Shown here: piece after piece, positions 45,401 to 53,258 of the stretch | How the letters are laid out: the number at the start of each line of letters is the position of its first letter | How positions within the stretch are numbered: the stretch's first letter is position 1 | From: Nocardioides agri | GTDB lineage: Bacteria > Actinomycetota > Actinomycetes > Propionibacteriales > Nocardioidaceae | Length of the DNA stretch: 64,000 nucleotides | NCBI RefSeq assembly: GCF_013778305.1 | Contig: NZ_JACEIC010000002.1 | Location: 248,001 to 312,000, forward strand | Reading direction: 5' to 3' | The notes under the pieces: generated by a model | What the model was told of the DNA's origin: nothing | The model's database searches: none | What the model saw: the letters and a program-made list of their open reading frames with translations, nothing else | Translations under genes and position numbers: made by a program

Positions 45401-45948
45401 TCGAGGGCCAGCGCGCCCTCGTGCGTCGCGAGCTGCATCTGCACCTCGCTGGAGCGGGCCGCCCGCCGCGGGACGTAGTAGGTGCGCAGGGCGGTGAAGC
45501 GGCCGCCCTGGTCGTTGACGAACGTCATCGCGATCGCGCCCCAGGTGTCGGAGCCCTTGCCGCGCAGCAGCTTCTCGACCGGCCGGCCGGTGCGCGGGTC
45601 GTCGACCACGTCGACGGCGCCGCGCAGGTAGGACAGCAGGTTGCGCTGCCCGACGCCGCGGGCGCGGCCGGCGACGGCGTCGTTGGAGGCGCCGTTGAAC
45701 TTGGTGTCCGACGGCATCATCAGCGCGGTGTAGGCGTCGAGGATCGTGCTCTTGCCGACCCCGGAGGCCCCGGAGATCATCGTCGCGTCGCCCCGCAGCG
45801 GCACGGTCGTCAGGCCGCCGAAGCCGCCCCAGTTGACCAGCTGCAGGAGCGCCGCGCGCCACTGCACGGTGTCGTCGGCCGGCGTGTCCACCACCTGCTG
45901 CTCGAAGAGCCCGTCGGAGGCGACCTGCTCGATCTCGTCGATGGACAT
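42493..45948 (-). CDS. jetC: SMC-like ATPase, JetC (Wadjet)
   Basis: A 1151-residue SMC-like protein. The N-terminal ATPase has Walker A GASGVGKST (residues 60-68). Long coiled-coil arms follow, interrupted by a hinge-like domain near residues 480-600 (ETAGGLAGPGFRVTLAGQT). The C-terminal lobe contains the ABC signature SGGESQELVAF and Walker B FAPVFLDEGFVKAD. In characterised Wadjet systems JetABC forms a condensin-like complex that extrudes and JetD cleaves plasmid DNA. It begins 2 nt after the jetB stop. No JetD is adjacent. Confidence 0.88.
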   Translation of the reverse strand: MSIDEIEQVASDGLFEQQVVDTPADDTVQWRAALLQLVNWGGFGGLTTVPLRGDATMISGASGVGKSTILDAYTALMMPSDTKFNGASNDAVAGRARGVGQRNLLSYLRGAVDVVDDPRTGRPVEKLLRGKGSDTWGAIAMTFVNDQGGRFTALRTYYVPRRAARSSEVQMQLATHEGALALDALEVAVPERFHANTLKKLFPGIRVHRTYAEFSAVLHARLGIGANGDGAKALRLLARIQAGNQVRSVDELYKDMVLERPATYAAADRAIEHFDDLDTAHSAMRTEEQKLELLEPIGELHERKTAATRRLAELDSYGVTLAGDTPLRLWLLRTHLRLIEAAVTANRNDRAAAADELTAAASAERALQTDLEAAKEAHRAAGGSTLQALALSLEQEQVVRDDRLERRTVLQERMLPLIDATDAQAPDVDAALMSAEAFAVLQLHARQWLAGWQRDQERIRQERDAALRRQFPLSERRAELRRERASLESRSGRVPARMHELRAEVAAASGLGLDELPFVAELIDVAPEETRWRTAIETVLGATARTLLVPLDRLDEFSRAIDGLQLRGRLTFEGAELGLPDLGPADPERVAGKLVFQDSPFSGWVQAHLDEPGRNALCVETAGGLAGPGFRVTLAGQTRNGRRGAHGRNDARSIIGFSNADAIAELDAEADGLERQLEEIAADIAELDRRSRVLEQQKASYDAVATARFDDLDVDGSDRRLADLEQRRAEILGSDDQLHALETQIEDLAARLEETRRARYGVEQRQRDLKAAHTELVDSEDLVKDRLQAMEATGRVAVTEQQEAALAADFAAAAAPADPDDLDRFPETSHRLAERLRDAVADADAEIRRVDEDLTQIFRVYKFQWDSPNLGATVDSYPDYARILDEIRGKGLADRRAEWRRRLTEWSGQDLVPLVGAMAASVEEIEDRLEPINAILRRLEFGASGDRLRIRLRRLSPAHVQVFMKDLRALSSGSTTDLGEEALEKRFAELSRFMQQLRRPSQVGDAAAALTDRDRLLDVRRHVEISAERYDHLTGELRATYRTLGEKSGGESQELVAFIVGSALRFRLGDEMRSRPRFAPVFLDEGFVKADSEFAGRAVQAWRGLGFQLIVGVPLDKVTGLEPHMDELLAITKNASTHQAWITSISDAAGR

Positions 45949-45950
45949 GG

Positions 45951-46643
45951 TCAGCTCTCCTCGTCGAACAGGTCGGCGGGCTCGTCGCTCTCGGGCGGTA
46001 CGTCGGTCGCGTTGGCGGCCTGCAGCGCCTCGAGCAGCTCCTGGAGCAGCTCGAGCGGGATCAGCGACTCCACGGCCTCGCTGACCTCGAAGCGCTCCTC
46101 GGTGCTGGTGGCGATGAGCAGCCCGGCCTTGGCGATGCTCGCGACGGCGTTGCGGGCACGCTTCTCGTCGCCCGCGACGTCGGTCGCGTGCCGCGGCCGG
46201 AAGCTCGCGACGTAGCCGACGAGGTCCTCGCGGTCGATGAAGACCCGGGTGTCACCCCCGGCGAGGCCGGACCGCAGCCGGTCGCGCAGGTGGACGAGCA
46301 CGAGCGTCTCCTCGCGCGACCACGCGGCGTCGTAGAGCATCGTCGGGAAGCGCGCGCTGCCCTCCGCGACGGCCTGGCGCTTCCACGCGACCTCCCGGAC
46401 CCGGTCGACCTGCAGGTCGAGGAAGAGCTCGTTGAGACGCGACCGCAGCAGTCGCTCGTGCTCCACCAGCACCCGCCAGTCGCGAGGGTGCGTGCGCGCA
46501 CTGATGAAGCGCTGCTTGAGCAGGGTGACGAGCGCGTGCCGCTGGGCGTACTCGAGTCCGCCCTCGTCGCCCTCGAAGAGCGAGACGCCCTGGCTCTCGA
46601 GCTCGTCGGCGTACTCGACCTCGGCCTCGATCTCGACGCTCAT
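45951..46643 (-). CDS. jetB: DUF4194 protein, JetB (Wadjet)
   Basis: A 230-residue acidic protein with the DUF4194 pattern: LLRSRLNELFLDLQVDRVRE, then TMLYDAAWSREETLVLVHLR and the winged-helix part VASIAKAGLLI. In Wadjet it is the MksE-like kleisin-interacting subunit. It overlaps the jetA stop by ATGA. Confidence 0.87.
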   Translation of the reverse strand: MSVEIEAEVEYADELESQGVSLFEGDEGGLEYAQRHALVTLLKQRFISARTHPRDWRVLVEHERLLRSRLNELFLDLQVDRVREVAWKRQAVAEGSARFPTMLYDAAWSREETLVLVHLRDRLRSGLAGGDTRVFIDREDLVGYVASFRPRHATDVAGDEKRARNAVASIAKAGLLIATSTEERFEVSEAVESLIPLELLQELLEALQAANATDVPPESDEPADLFDEES

Positions 46644-48124
46644 GCGATCTCCTCCGGCAGGTCTGGGTCGGGCAGCGGGGTGCGGGGGACGGCGAACGTG
46701 CGCCGGGTGCCGTCGGGCCGGACGGCGGCGAAGGACTCGACCGCGTCCTCGGCCCGCCAGTCGCGGTCGGCGGCGAGGTGCAGCAGGCCGAAGATCTCCA
46801 CCGGGCGGCGCAGCGACGGCTCGAAGTCGTCGAAGAGGGTGCCGAGCGAGCTCGCCGGCAGCAGCGACTCCAGCGCCGCGTCGAGCCGCTCGCGCAGCGT
46901 GGCCAGCTTGGGGCCGCCCTGGGCGACCAGGTCGGCGAGCGAGACCGGCGGCGCCTCGTCGGGGTCGGGGGTGCTGATCCGCTCGGGCAGCACGTCGTCG
47001 GCGGGGTCGTAGAAGCGCTCGCGCAGGTGGTCGACGCCGACCCGCGCCGGCAGCAGGGGTACGTCGTGCGTGGCGCGGGGGCCGGTGGTCGCCATCCAGG
47101 TCATCAGCTCCGACTCCACCTGGCGCAGCGTCTGCTCGAGCTCGCGGTCGCGGGCGGCGTCGTGGGAGACGATGTACTCCTTCAACGTGGCCGTCACGCG
47201 CGAGCGCTGGGCGAGCACCCGGTCGAGACCGTCGCGCACCAGCCGCACCGTGCCGCGCAGCTCGGCGCGCTCGGCGTCGCTGAGGATGCCGTCGGAGAGC
47301 GGGTGCTCGAGCAGCGCGGCGAGGTCCTCGCGCAGCTGGGTGACCAGCGCGTCGTCTCGCAGCAGCGTGAACGCGCCCTCGAACGCCCGTCCCTCGTGGG
47401 TCGCGGTCATCAGCGCGTCGGCGCGGGCGAGGTAGTCGTCGATCACCTCGCCGGCCGGCCGGTCCTCGGCGCGGAACGCCGCGAGGATCTCGGTGCGGAT
47501 CGTGGCGAACCGCTCCTCGACCCGGGCGAAGTCGCTCGGCAGCGCCGAGATCAGCGAGAGCAGCTCGGTGAAGCCCTCGAGCATGTAGTCCTCGGTCGCG
47601 CTCACCAGGTCGGCGCCGTCGACCAGCCGGTCGCGCTCGGCCTGAAGCCGGGCGATCTCCTCGTTGAGGATCGTGACCCGGGCGGACCGGTCCGGGTTGG
47701 CCTCGGAGTTGAACCGGCGCACCGTGCCCAGGATCGTCGCGATCCGGTGCTCGCTGAGCGTGGCCCGGTCGCGGGCGAGGTTCTTGACCAGCTCCAGCGC
47801 CTGCTGGGCGTGGGAGGTGAGGGCGTAGACCTCGTGCCCGCCCTCGTCGAGCGAGCGCACCAGCCACTGGCCGCGCATCCAGCGCTGGCAGATCTCGCGG
47901 CCGGTGCCGACCGGCACCTCCGACTCCCCCGCCCGCCTGATCGCGGCGAGGTGCTCCTCGACCTGCGTGTGTAGCCGCGCGGTCGGGATCGGCCGGTTGT
48001 TGCGACCGAACGCCGCGCGGAAGATCGTGATGACGACCGGCGCCTGACGCTGGTGGAGCAGGGTCAGCGTCGGCTGCCCGAACGCCCCCTTGACCCGGGC
48101 CAGCTCGCCCGCGATCTCGCTCAC
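46640..48124 (-). CDS. jetA: DUF3375 protein, JetA (Wadjet)
   Basis: A 494-residue DUF3375 protein, the MksF-like kleisin of type II-like Wadjet systems. N-terminal helices contain QPTLTLLHQRQAPVVITIFR, then the central helical region (IARLQAERDRLVDGADLVSA), and a C-terminal domain (PVEIFGLLHLAADRDW). The GTG at 48124 follows GGAGGGTGGA. It is the first gene of the three-gene unit. Confidence 0.87.
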   Translation of the reverse strand: MSEIAGELARVKGAFGQPTLTLLHQRQAPVVITIFRAAFGRNNRPIPTARLHTQVEEHLAAIRRAGESEVPVGTGREICQRWMRGQWLVRSLDEGGHEVYALTSHAQQALELVKNLARDRATLSEHRIATILGTVRRFNSEANPDRSARVTILNEEIARLQAERDRLVDGADLVSATEDYMLEGFTELLSLISALPSDFARVEERFATIRTEILAAFRAEDRPAGEVIDDYLARADALMTATHEGRAFEGAFTLLRDDALVTQLREDLAALLEHPLSDGILSDAERAELRGTVRLVRDGLDRVLAQRSRVTATLKEYIVSHDAARDRELEQTLRQVESELMTWMATTGPRATHDVPLLPARVGVDHLRERFYDPADDVLPERISTPDPDEAPPVSLADLVAQGGPKLATLRERLDAALESLLPASSLGTLFDDFEPSLRRPVEIFGLLHLAADRDWRAEDAVESFAAVRPDGTRRTFAVPRTPLPDPDLPEEIA

Positions 48125-48225
48125 TCCACCCTCCCCGCTCTCGGCTGCAGTGGGCAAGCATCGCAAAGGGCACCGGCGGCGCGGCCAGGGCCCCCGGCAC
48201 GGGCCGCGACGTACCGTTGGCGTCG

Positions 48226-49539
48226 ATGACACTCCACTACCCCGAGCTGGCCGAGCGGGTCCGCAGCCAGCGCGAGCTCCAGCCCGCGATGTACGGCGAC
48301 CTCGACCTGACGCGCACGCCGTACCGCTTCACGGTCGACCCCGCGGTGCGCTCGTCGCTGCCGAGGTGGGTCGGCGGCCGGGAGGAGCTGCTCGAGGACG
48401 ACGCGACCGTCGAGCTGATGCGCACCGCCACCATGCTCGGCGACGTCGTCGCGGACCCGTACGCCGCGCTGGTCGACACCTACGGCACGAAGCGGCTGAT
48501 CGAGATGCTGACGCGGGCCTGTCGCGAGGGCGTCGACGCCGTGCCCGACGCTCCCGAGGAGCTGCGCACGTTCATCGCGGCGATGGAGGTCCGGCCCGAC
48601 TGGCTCGACATGGACCTCGTCGAGGAGGGCGCCCGGCTCTCGCGGGTCAGCGCGGCCTTCCTGGCGCCGTACCTCACCCGGGGCGCCTTCCTCGCGACGT
48701 TCATCAACACCTACGCCGCACTGCCGATGGCGCTGACCGGCGCGCTCTCCGACAAGCGCGCGGCCCGCCGGGTGACGGAGACGACGAGCTTCTTCGCCGT
48801 CACGACCCTGCCCGGCGCGCTCGACCGGCACGGCATCGGGTTCGAGACCACCGCGCACGTGCGGCTGATGCACTCCGTGGTGCGCTTCAACGCGCTGAAG
48901 CGGTCGGCGAAGTGGGACCAGGACGTCTACGGCGTGCCGGTGCCGCAGGTCGACCAGATGCCGGCCGGGATGATCAACATCTACATCCTCGCCGCCGGCG
49001 CGGTGCGGGCCGGCCGGACGGAGTGGACGGCGCGCGAGCGCGCGATCCACGAGTTCGTGCGCTACCGCTGCTTCCTCATGGGGCTGCCCGAGGACCTCCT
49101 GCCCAGCGACCCGGCGGGCATCGTGCGGGTCTTCCACGCCCGCGCGGCCACCCTGCGCCACGACTTCGACGACGCCATCTGCGGCGAGCTCGTGCGCTCG
49201 ACGCTCGCGGCCTACCTGCGACCCGGGCACACCTGGCACGACCGGGTCGCCGACCGCGTCGAGAAGGCGTGGAGCAAGACGTTCTTCACGCGCAGCTTCG
49301 GGCGCGGCGACGGCGCCTCCGCCGCCATGGGCGTCGAGCTGGACCGGCTCGACCGGGCGCTCGTGCTCGCCACCACGCCGTACGTCCTCGGGCGCTTCGC
49401 GCTGATGGTCCGGGCCAGCAACATCGCGCCGCTGCAGGGGTGGGCCGACGCCACGACCCTCCGCGTGCTGCGCAAGTACCTGGCGACGTACGGCGTCGAT
49501 GAGGCCATGACCGAGGCGCACGGTCACATCGCGCACTGA
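48226..49539 (+). CDS. DUF2236 oxygenase (MpaB/latex-clearing-like)
   Basis: A 437-residue DUF2236-family protein, related to rubber oxygenase Lcp and MpaB, which bind heme b. Diagnostic region: FLATFINTYAALPMALTGALS, then HVRLMHSVVRFNAL with the conserved Arg/His, and the C-terminal PYVLGRFALMVRASNIAP. The substrate is unknown. The ATG at 48226 is preferred over a TTG at 48217; no clear ribosome-binding site precedes it. Confidence 0.85.
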   Translation: MTLHYPELAERVRSQRELQPAMYGDLDLTRTPYRFTVDPAVRSSLPRWVGGREELLEDDATVELMRTATMLGDVVADPYAALVDTYGTKRLIEMLTRACREGVDAVPDAPEELRTFIAAMEVRPDWLDMDLVEEGARLSRVSAAFLAPYLTRGAFLATFINTYAALPMALTGALSDKRAARRVTETTSFFAVTTLPGALDRHGIGFETTAHVRLMHSVVRFNALKRSAKWDQDVYGVPVPQVDQMPAGMINIYILAAGAVRAGRTEWTARERAIHEFVRYRCFLMGLPEDLLPSDPAGIVRVFHARAATLRHDFDDAICGELVRSTLAAYLRPGHTWHDRVADRVEKAWSKTFFTRSFGRGDGASAAMGVELDRLDRALVLATTPYVLGRFALMVRASNIAPLQGWADATTLRVLRKYLATYGVDEAMTEAHGHIAH

Positions 49540-49545
49540 TCGGGC

Positions 49546-50190
49546 ATGCCGGACCGCCGCTCGGGGCACCTGCGTCAGATGATCCGAGTAGCCCTGTCCA
49601 ACGACTACGAGATCGCGCTCCTCGGACTCGCCGCGATGCTCGCCCAGCACCCCGACCGGGTGCAGATCGTCGACCTGACGACCGAGACCGACATGTCGCA
49701 CGACCCGGACCTGGTCCTGTTCGACACCTTCGGGCGGTTGCCGGAGGAGGACGCGAAGCTGCGGCAGGTGATCGAGTCCAACGACGCCAAGGTCGTCGTC
49801 TACAGCTGGGACGACTACCCCGAGGAAGCGGCCCGCCGCCAGGGCGCGGCGGGCTACCTGAGCAAGAGCCTGAGCTCCGCCGACCTGGTGGCCGGCATCG
49901 TCGCGATCCACGAGGGCCGTCAGCCGACCGCGCCCACGGACGACGGCGACGCGGAGCTCACCTGGCCCGGCCAGGTGCACGGGCTGTCCGCCCGGGAGGC
50001 CGAGATGCTGACCTTCATCGTCCGCGGGCTGCGCAACGAGGAGATCGCCCGGCGCGCCTACCTCAGCATCAACACCGTCAAGACCTACATCCGCACCGCC
50101 TATCGCAAGATCGGCGTGACCAACCGCGCCCAGGCCGTCGCGTGGGGCTTCCGCAACGGCTTCGGCTCGACCGACGAGACCGGCGTCTGA
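49546..50190 (+). CDS. LuxR/NarL-type response regulator
   Basis: A 214-residue regulator with an atypical receiver domain (VALSNDYEIALLGL at the start; phospho-acceptor candidate Asp60 in DLVLFDTFG). It has a NarL-type HTH (GLSAREAEMLTFIVRGLRNE, then INTVKTYIRTAYRKIGVTNR). An alternative start, ATG 49579, would remove 11 residues and keep the whole receiver. It begins 6 nt after the oxygenase stop, so the two are probably co-transcribed. No partner kinase is nearby. Confidence 0.85.
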   Translation: MPDRRSGHLRQMIRVALSNDYEIALLGLAAMLAQHPDRVQIVDLTTETDMSHDPDLVLFDTFGRLPEEDAKLRQVIESNDAKVVVYSWDDYPEEAARRQGAAGYLSKSLSSADLVAGIVAIHEGRQPTAPTDDGDAELTWPGQVHGLSAREAEMLTFIVRGLRNEEIARRAYLSINTVKTYIRTAYRKIGVTNRAQAVAWGFRNGFGSTDETGV

Positions 50191-50201
50191 GCCGTCCCCT
50201 C

Positions 50202-50440
50202 ACAGCGGCCTGCGGGTCCGCTGGGGTGGGCCGCCGCAAGGCAGCAAAGCGGGTGAGGTCGGCGGCGGGTTGCCGCCGCTTCCCGGGTCTCCGGCCGCGT
50301 CGGTGGTTGAGGAAGGCGCGCTAGCGCCTGTCTCGAAACCATCACCGCTGACAGTGGCTTGCGGGTCGCTTGAGGTTGGCCGCCGACAGGCAGCAAAGCG
50401 GCGACGGCGGGCGTCGGGTTGAGCTCGCTTCCCGGCTTTC
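50202..50440 (+). repeat. pair of degenerate direct repeats (357-bp gene-free stretch 50191-50547)
   Basis: Copy 1 (50202-50290) and copy 2 (50351-50440) share blocks such as GGCAGCAAAGCGG, TTGGCCGCCG-like and CGGGTTG...CGCTTCCCGG. They frame the palindromic element at 50302-50346. The A/T-rich segment 50455-50490 (GAGTATATTCGTCTGG) precedes the DUF222 gene and may hold its promoter. Nothing else was seen in the stretch. Confidence 0.6.
50302..50346. repeat. REP-like palindromic element
   Basis: A 45-bp element of the form GGTGGTTGAGGAAGGCGCG ... TCTCGAAACCATCACC. The inner arms AGGCGC/GCGCCT form a hairpin around TAG. Comparable GGTGGTTGAG...CTCGAAACCACC sequences are frequent between genes in Nocardioides, from memory. 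Confidence 0.55.
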
Positions 50441-50547
50441 CAGAGACGCAGTTTCGCGCAGAGTATATTCGTCTGGATTGTCCACATACCGGGCAAACAC
50501 TGGATTCTGGGGCGCTGATTGTCGGTGGTCGGTGCTTGGATTTCTCT

Positions 50548-51780
50548 ATGACAGCGATCGCCACCCCCAGACACCGAGTGTCGGTGGCGACCGCCCGTGT
50601 CCACCAGGAGCTCGACGCTGTGGCCGGGGCGTCGGTGTGGTCGATGGACGCGTCCGAGACCGCCGCCACGCTTGTCGCGCTGGATCGTGCCGAGGCCAAG
50701 CTCGCGGAGCTGAAGGCCCGCGTCGCGGCCCACGCCGACGACCTCCACGTCGGGCAGGACGTGGCCGCCTCGAGTGCCGCGAACTGGCTGGCCCACCAGA
50801 CCAAGCAGACCCGCGCCGAGACCGACCGGACGGTGCGGCTCGGGCACGACCTCGAGCAGCACCCCCTGACCCGCGACGCGCTGGCCGCCGGAGACGTTTG
50901 TGTCGACCAGGCCCGCGTGATCGTCCAGGCCGTCGACCGGCTCCCCGCCGAGGCGCGGTCCCGGGCCGAGCAGCACCTGCTGGCCGAAGCGCAGCACCAC
51001 GACGCCAAGACGCTGCGGGTCCTGGGCAGGCGGCTCTACGAGGTGATCGATCCCGATGCCGCCGACGCCGACGAAGCCGCCCTCCTGGAACGTGAGGAAG
51101 CGGCGGCCATGAAGGCGTGCCGGCTCACGCTCCACGACGACGGCCACGGCACCACCCACCTGCGCGGCCAGATCCCCACGTTCCACGGCGCCGCACTCCG
51201 CAAGATGCTCGCCGCGATCACCGCCCCCAAGCACCAACGCGCCACCAGGAGCGCCGGCGCGGAGCAGCTCCGCGGCCCCGACGCCATGGGGCAGGCGCTC
51301 TGCACGCTGATCGAGCGCTACCCGGTCACGCAGCTGCCCAAGCTGGGCGGCCTCAACGCCACCCTCGTCGTCACCATCACCGAGGACTCGCTGTTGGGAC
51401 GCGTCGAGCGCGCCGGCCTCCTGGACACCGGCGACCGCATCTCCCCCGGTGCCGCCCGGCGGCTGCTGTGCGAGGCCGGCGTCATCCCGGTCGTCCTGGG
51501 GGGCGACTCGATGCCCATCGACGTCGGCCGGGAGCGGCGGTTCCACCCCACGTACCACCGCCTCGCGATCACGGTCCGCGACCAGGGCTGCCGCGCCGAG
51601 GGCTGCGACCGCAAGCTCGGCCTCCACACCCACCACGTAGACCGGTGGGCCGACGGAGGGACCACCACCGTCGACCAAGGCATCAGCCTCTGCCCGTGGC
51701 ACCACTCCCGCATCCACGACACCACCTACGCGACCACCAAGCTGCCCTCCGGGAAGGTCGCCTTCCACCGGCGGACGTAG
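50548..51780 (+). CDS. DUF222 / HNH endonuclease (13E12 repeat family)
   Basis: A 410-residue protein. The N-terminal DUF222 region spans about residues 15-290 (ARVHQELDAVAGA, ARVIVQAVDRLPAEARSRAE). The C-terminal HNH domain has CRAEGCDRKLGLHTHHVDRW, then GGTTTVDQGISLCPWHHSRI with the usual Cys-Cys-His zinc ligands. These proteins are multicopy in mycobacteria (REP13E12) and nocardioforms; activity is mostly unproven. The ATG at 50548 begins the conserved region; an upstream extension to 50419 covers the repeats and was rejected. Confidence 0.85.
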   Translation: MTAIATPRHRVSVATARVHQELDAVAGASVWSMDASETAATLVALDRAEAKLAELKARVAAHADDLHVGQDVAASSAANWLAHQTKQTRAETDRTVRLGHDLEQHPLTRDALAAGDVCVDQARVIVQAVDRLPAEARSRAEQHLLAEAQHHDAKTLRVLGRRLYEVIDPDAADADEAALLEREEAAAMKACRLTLHDDGHGTTHLRGQIPTFHGAALRKMLAAITAPKHQRATRSAGAEQLRGPDAMGQALCTLIERYPVTQLPKLGGLNATLVVTITEDSLLGRVERAGLLDTGDRISPGAARRLLCEAGVIPVVLGGDSMPIDVGRERRFHPTYHRLAITVRDQGCRAEGCDRKLGLHTHHVDRWADGGTTTVDQGISLCPWHHSRIHDTTYATTKLPSGKVAFHRRT

Positions 51781-51852
51781 ACCGGAGATCTTGATCCACC
51801 AGGTGCATCAGAATCTCCGCTGGAACGCTCGCGCGCCCGACCGCAGGTCGGC

Positions 51853-51967
51853 GTCCTCCCGATAGGCGCCAACTGGGCGTGCGGGAGGAGCCGTCAAGGG
51901 CGCGAAGCGGCGAAGCGAACCCTTGACGGCGGAGGACGCACGCCCATCCTTGGCGCGCCGGGAGGAC
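51853..51967. repeat. 115-bp long imperfect inverted repeat
   Basis: Arms 51853-51900 and 51920-51967, 48 bases each, around a 19-base loop. Matching blocks from the outside are GTCCTCCCG (9), a partly paired GCGCCAA, TGGGCGTGCG (10) and GCCGTCAAGGG (11). The six bases before the innermost block do not pair (GGAGGA against TCCTCC). It lies between two convergent genes and could be a terminator, a small mobile element end, or a REP-type element. Confidence 0.7.
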
Positions 51968-52000
51968 GACGACAGCCACACGACACCCAGGAGCAACGGC

Positions 52001-52873
52001 TCAGGTGCGGTCGACGACCATCACCGGCCCGGCGGCGTGCTGGAGGACGGCGCGCGTGACCGGGCCGAGGTGGGCGCCGCCGAGGAGGCGGGGGCTGCGC
52101 CGGCCGAGCACGACGACCGACGAGGTCCCCGTCGCCTCGACGAGGGCGTCGGACGGACGCTGCCATCGGACGTCGAGGCGGGGCGCGGTGTCTCCGGCGT
52201 CCAGGCACGGCTTCAGCGAGCGCTGGATCTCATCGGTGGCGTCCCGCATCCAGCGGAGGCGGCCGTCGTCCATGAACGCCAGGTCCTGGTAGGGCTCGGC
52301 GAGCCACACGGCATGCAGGACGACCAGCGGACGGCCGGTCTCCCGGGCGTACGCCGCCGCCGGCGCGACCTGGCACCAGGCGTCCTCGGGGAGGTCGACG
52401 CCGACCGTGATCCGCAGCTCCTCCGGCGCCGGCTCCCAGCCCCGAGGTACGACGACGACCGCGGCGGGCGCATGGGCGGCGACCCGGGACGAGACCGACA
52501 TGGTGAGGATCCGCTCGACCGTGCCGGCGTCGCGCCGTTCGAGGACCACGAGGTCCGCTTCGGCCGCGCGCTCGGTCAGGGTCGCCGCGACCGGGCCGTA
52601 CCGCAGCTCGGTCGACACCGGTACCTGGTCGCCGAGGACGGCGCGCGCCTTCGCCGCCGCCTCGGTGAGCACCACCCGCCCGACCCGGCCCATCGCCTGG
52701 TCGATCGACTGGATCTGGCCGGCGTCGGCCGGGGCCACGAGCGAGTGCACCACGTGCACGAGCTCGAGCCCGGTCCCCCGACGGGCGGCCTCGGAGGTGG
52801 CGACGCCGAGGGCGCCGGCACCGACGCCGTCGGGGCCGACCGCGAGAACCACGCCGTACTCGTTGCTGGCCAT
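52001..52873 (-). CDS. tandem universal stress protein
   Basis: A 290-residue protein with two USP folds. The first begins VVLAVGPDGVGAGALGVATS and the second is at about residues 150-285 (ITVGVDLPEDAWCQVAPAA). The loop VVVVPRGWEP follows the first ATP-type region. The ATG at 52873 follows GGGAGG by six bases. A degenerate DosR-like site is 79 bases upstream. Confidence 0.88.
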   Translation of the reverse strand: MASNEYGVVLAVGPDGVGAGALGVATSEAARRGTGLELVHVVHSLVAPADAGQIQSIDQAMGRVGRVVLTEAAAKARAVLGDQVPVSTELRYGPVAATLTERAAEADLVVLERRDAGTVERILTMSVSSRVAAHAPAAVVVVPRGWEPAPEELRITVGVDLPEDAWCQVAPAAAYARETGRPLVVLHAVWLAEPYQDLAFMDDGRLRWMRDATDEIQRSLKPCLDAGDTAPRLDVRWQRPSDALVEATGTSSVVVLGRRSPRLLGGAHLGPVTRAVLQHAAGPVMVVDRT

Positions 52874-52951
52874 CACGGACCTCCCTGCTCGATCGGGGCG
52901 TCGGGTGCGCCTCTCTGCTCCCAGCGTCCGCCCGGTCGGTCCGCGGCATCA

Positions 52952-52965
52952 GAGGCCTTCGTCCC
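52952..52965. promoter_or_regulatory. degenerate DosR-box-like site, USP upstream
   Basis: GAGGCCTTCGTCCC matches the GGGACCTTGGTCCC form at 11 of 14 positions. It lies 79 bases upstream of the USP start. Confidence 0.35.
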
Positions 52966-53001
52966 AGCACGCGGCGCCGTTGGGCCCCGTGGCGAGCAAC
53001 C

Positions 53002-53178
53002 TCAGTCGAGCGCCGCGAACAGCTCGTAGACCATCAGTGCGGGCCACACGAGGCCCTCGAGCACGGCGAGCCCGTGCTCCCAGAAGCCGTCCGCCTGCTG
53101 CCAGAACCACACCCACGCACCGAAGATCCCCAGCGCGTAGAGAGCGCCGCCTCCGGCTGCTGCACCGCTGTCGCTCAT
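53002..53178 (-). CDS. small membrane protein (58 aa)
   Basis: Fifty-eight residues with a short polar start (MSDSGAAAGGG), a membrane segment (LYALGIFGAWVWFW), and an amphipathic C-terminal helix (LVWPALMVYELFAALD). Similar one-helix proteins are common in actinobacteria; the function is unknown. A GGGAGGAG ribosome-binding sequence precedes the ATG. A DosR-like half-palindrome lies 23 bases upstream. Confidence 0.75.
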   Translation of the reverse strand: MSDSGAAAGGGALYALGIFGAWVWFWQQADGFWEHGLAVLEGLVWPALMVYELFAALD

Positions 53179-53200
53179 GTCCGCTCCTCCCGTGGTGGTT

Positions 53201-53214
53201 GGACCCACGGTCCC
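53201..53214. promoter_or_regulatory. DosR-box-like site upstream of small membrane protein
   Basis: GGACCCACGGTCCC: right half perfect, left half imperfect. The outer bases TTG...CAA extend the symmetry, as in the TTSGGGAC...GTCCCSAA DosR box. Confidence 0.4.
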
Positions 53215-53258
53215 GCTCAAACGTGGCGCCGACCAGGGCCGAATGTACCGAGACCGCC

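Noticed and set aside
42355-46215. Plus-strand frame of about 1280 codons across jetC and jetB
   Set aside because: GC-driven shadow of jetC; no recognisable motif, and the minus strand carries Walker A, signature and Walker B.
48090-49502. Plus-strand frame overlapping the DUF2236 oxygenase
   Set aside because: It is an alternative-frame shadow; the 48226-49539 frame has the DUF2236 conserved regions.
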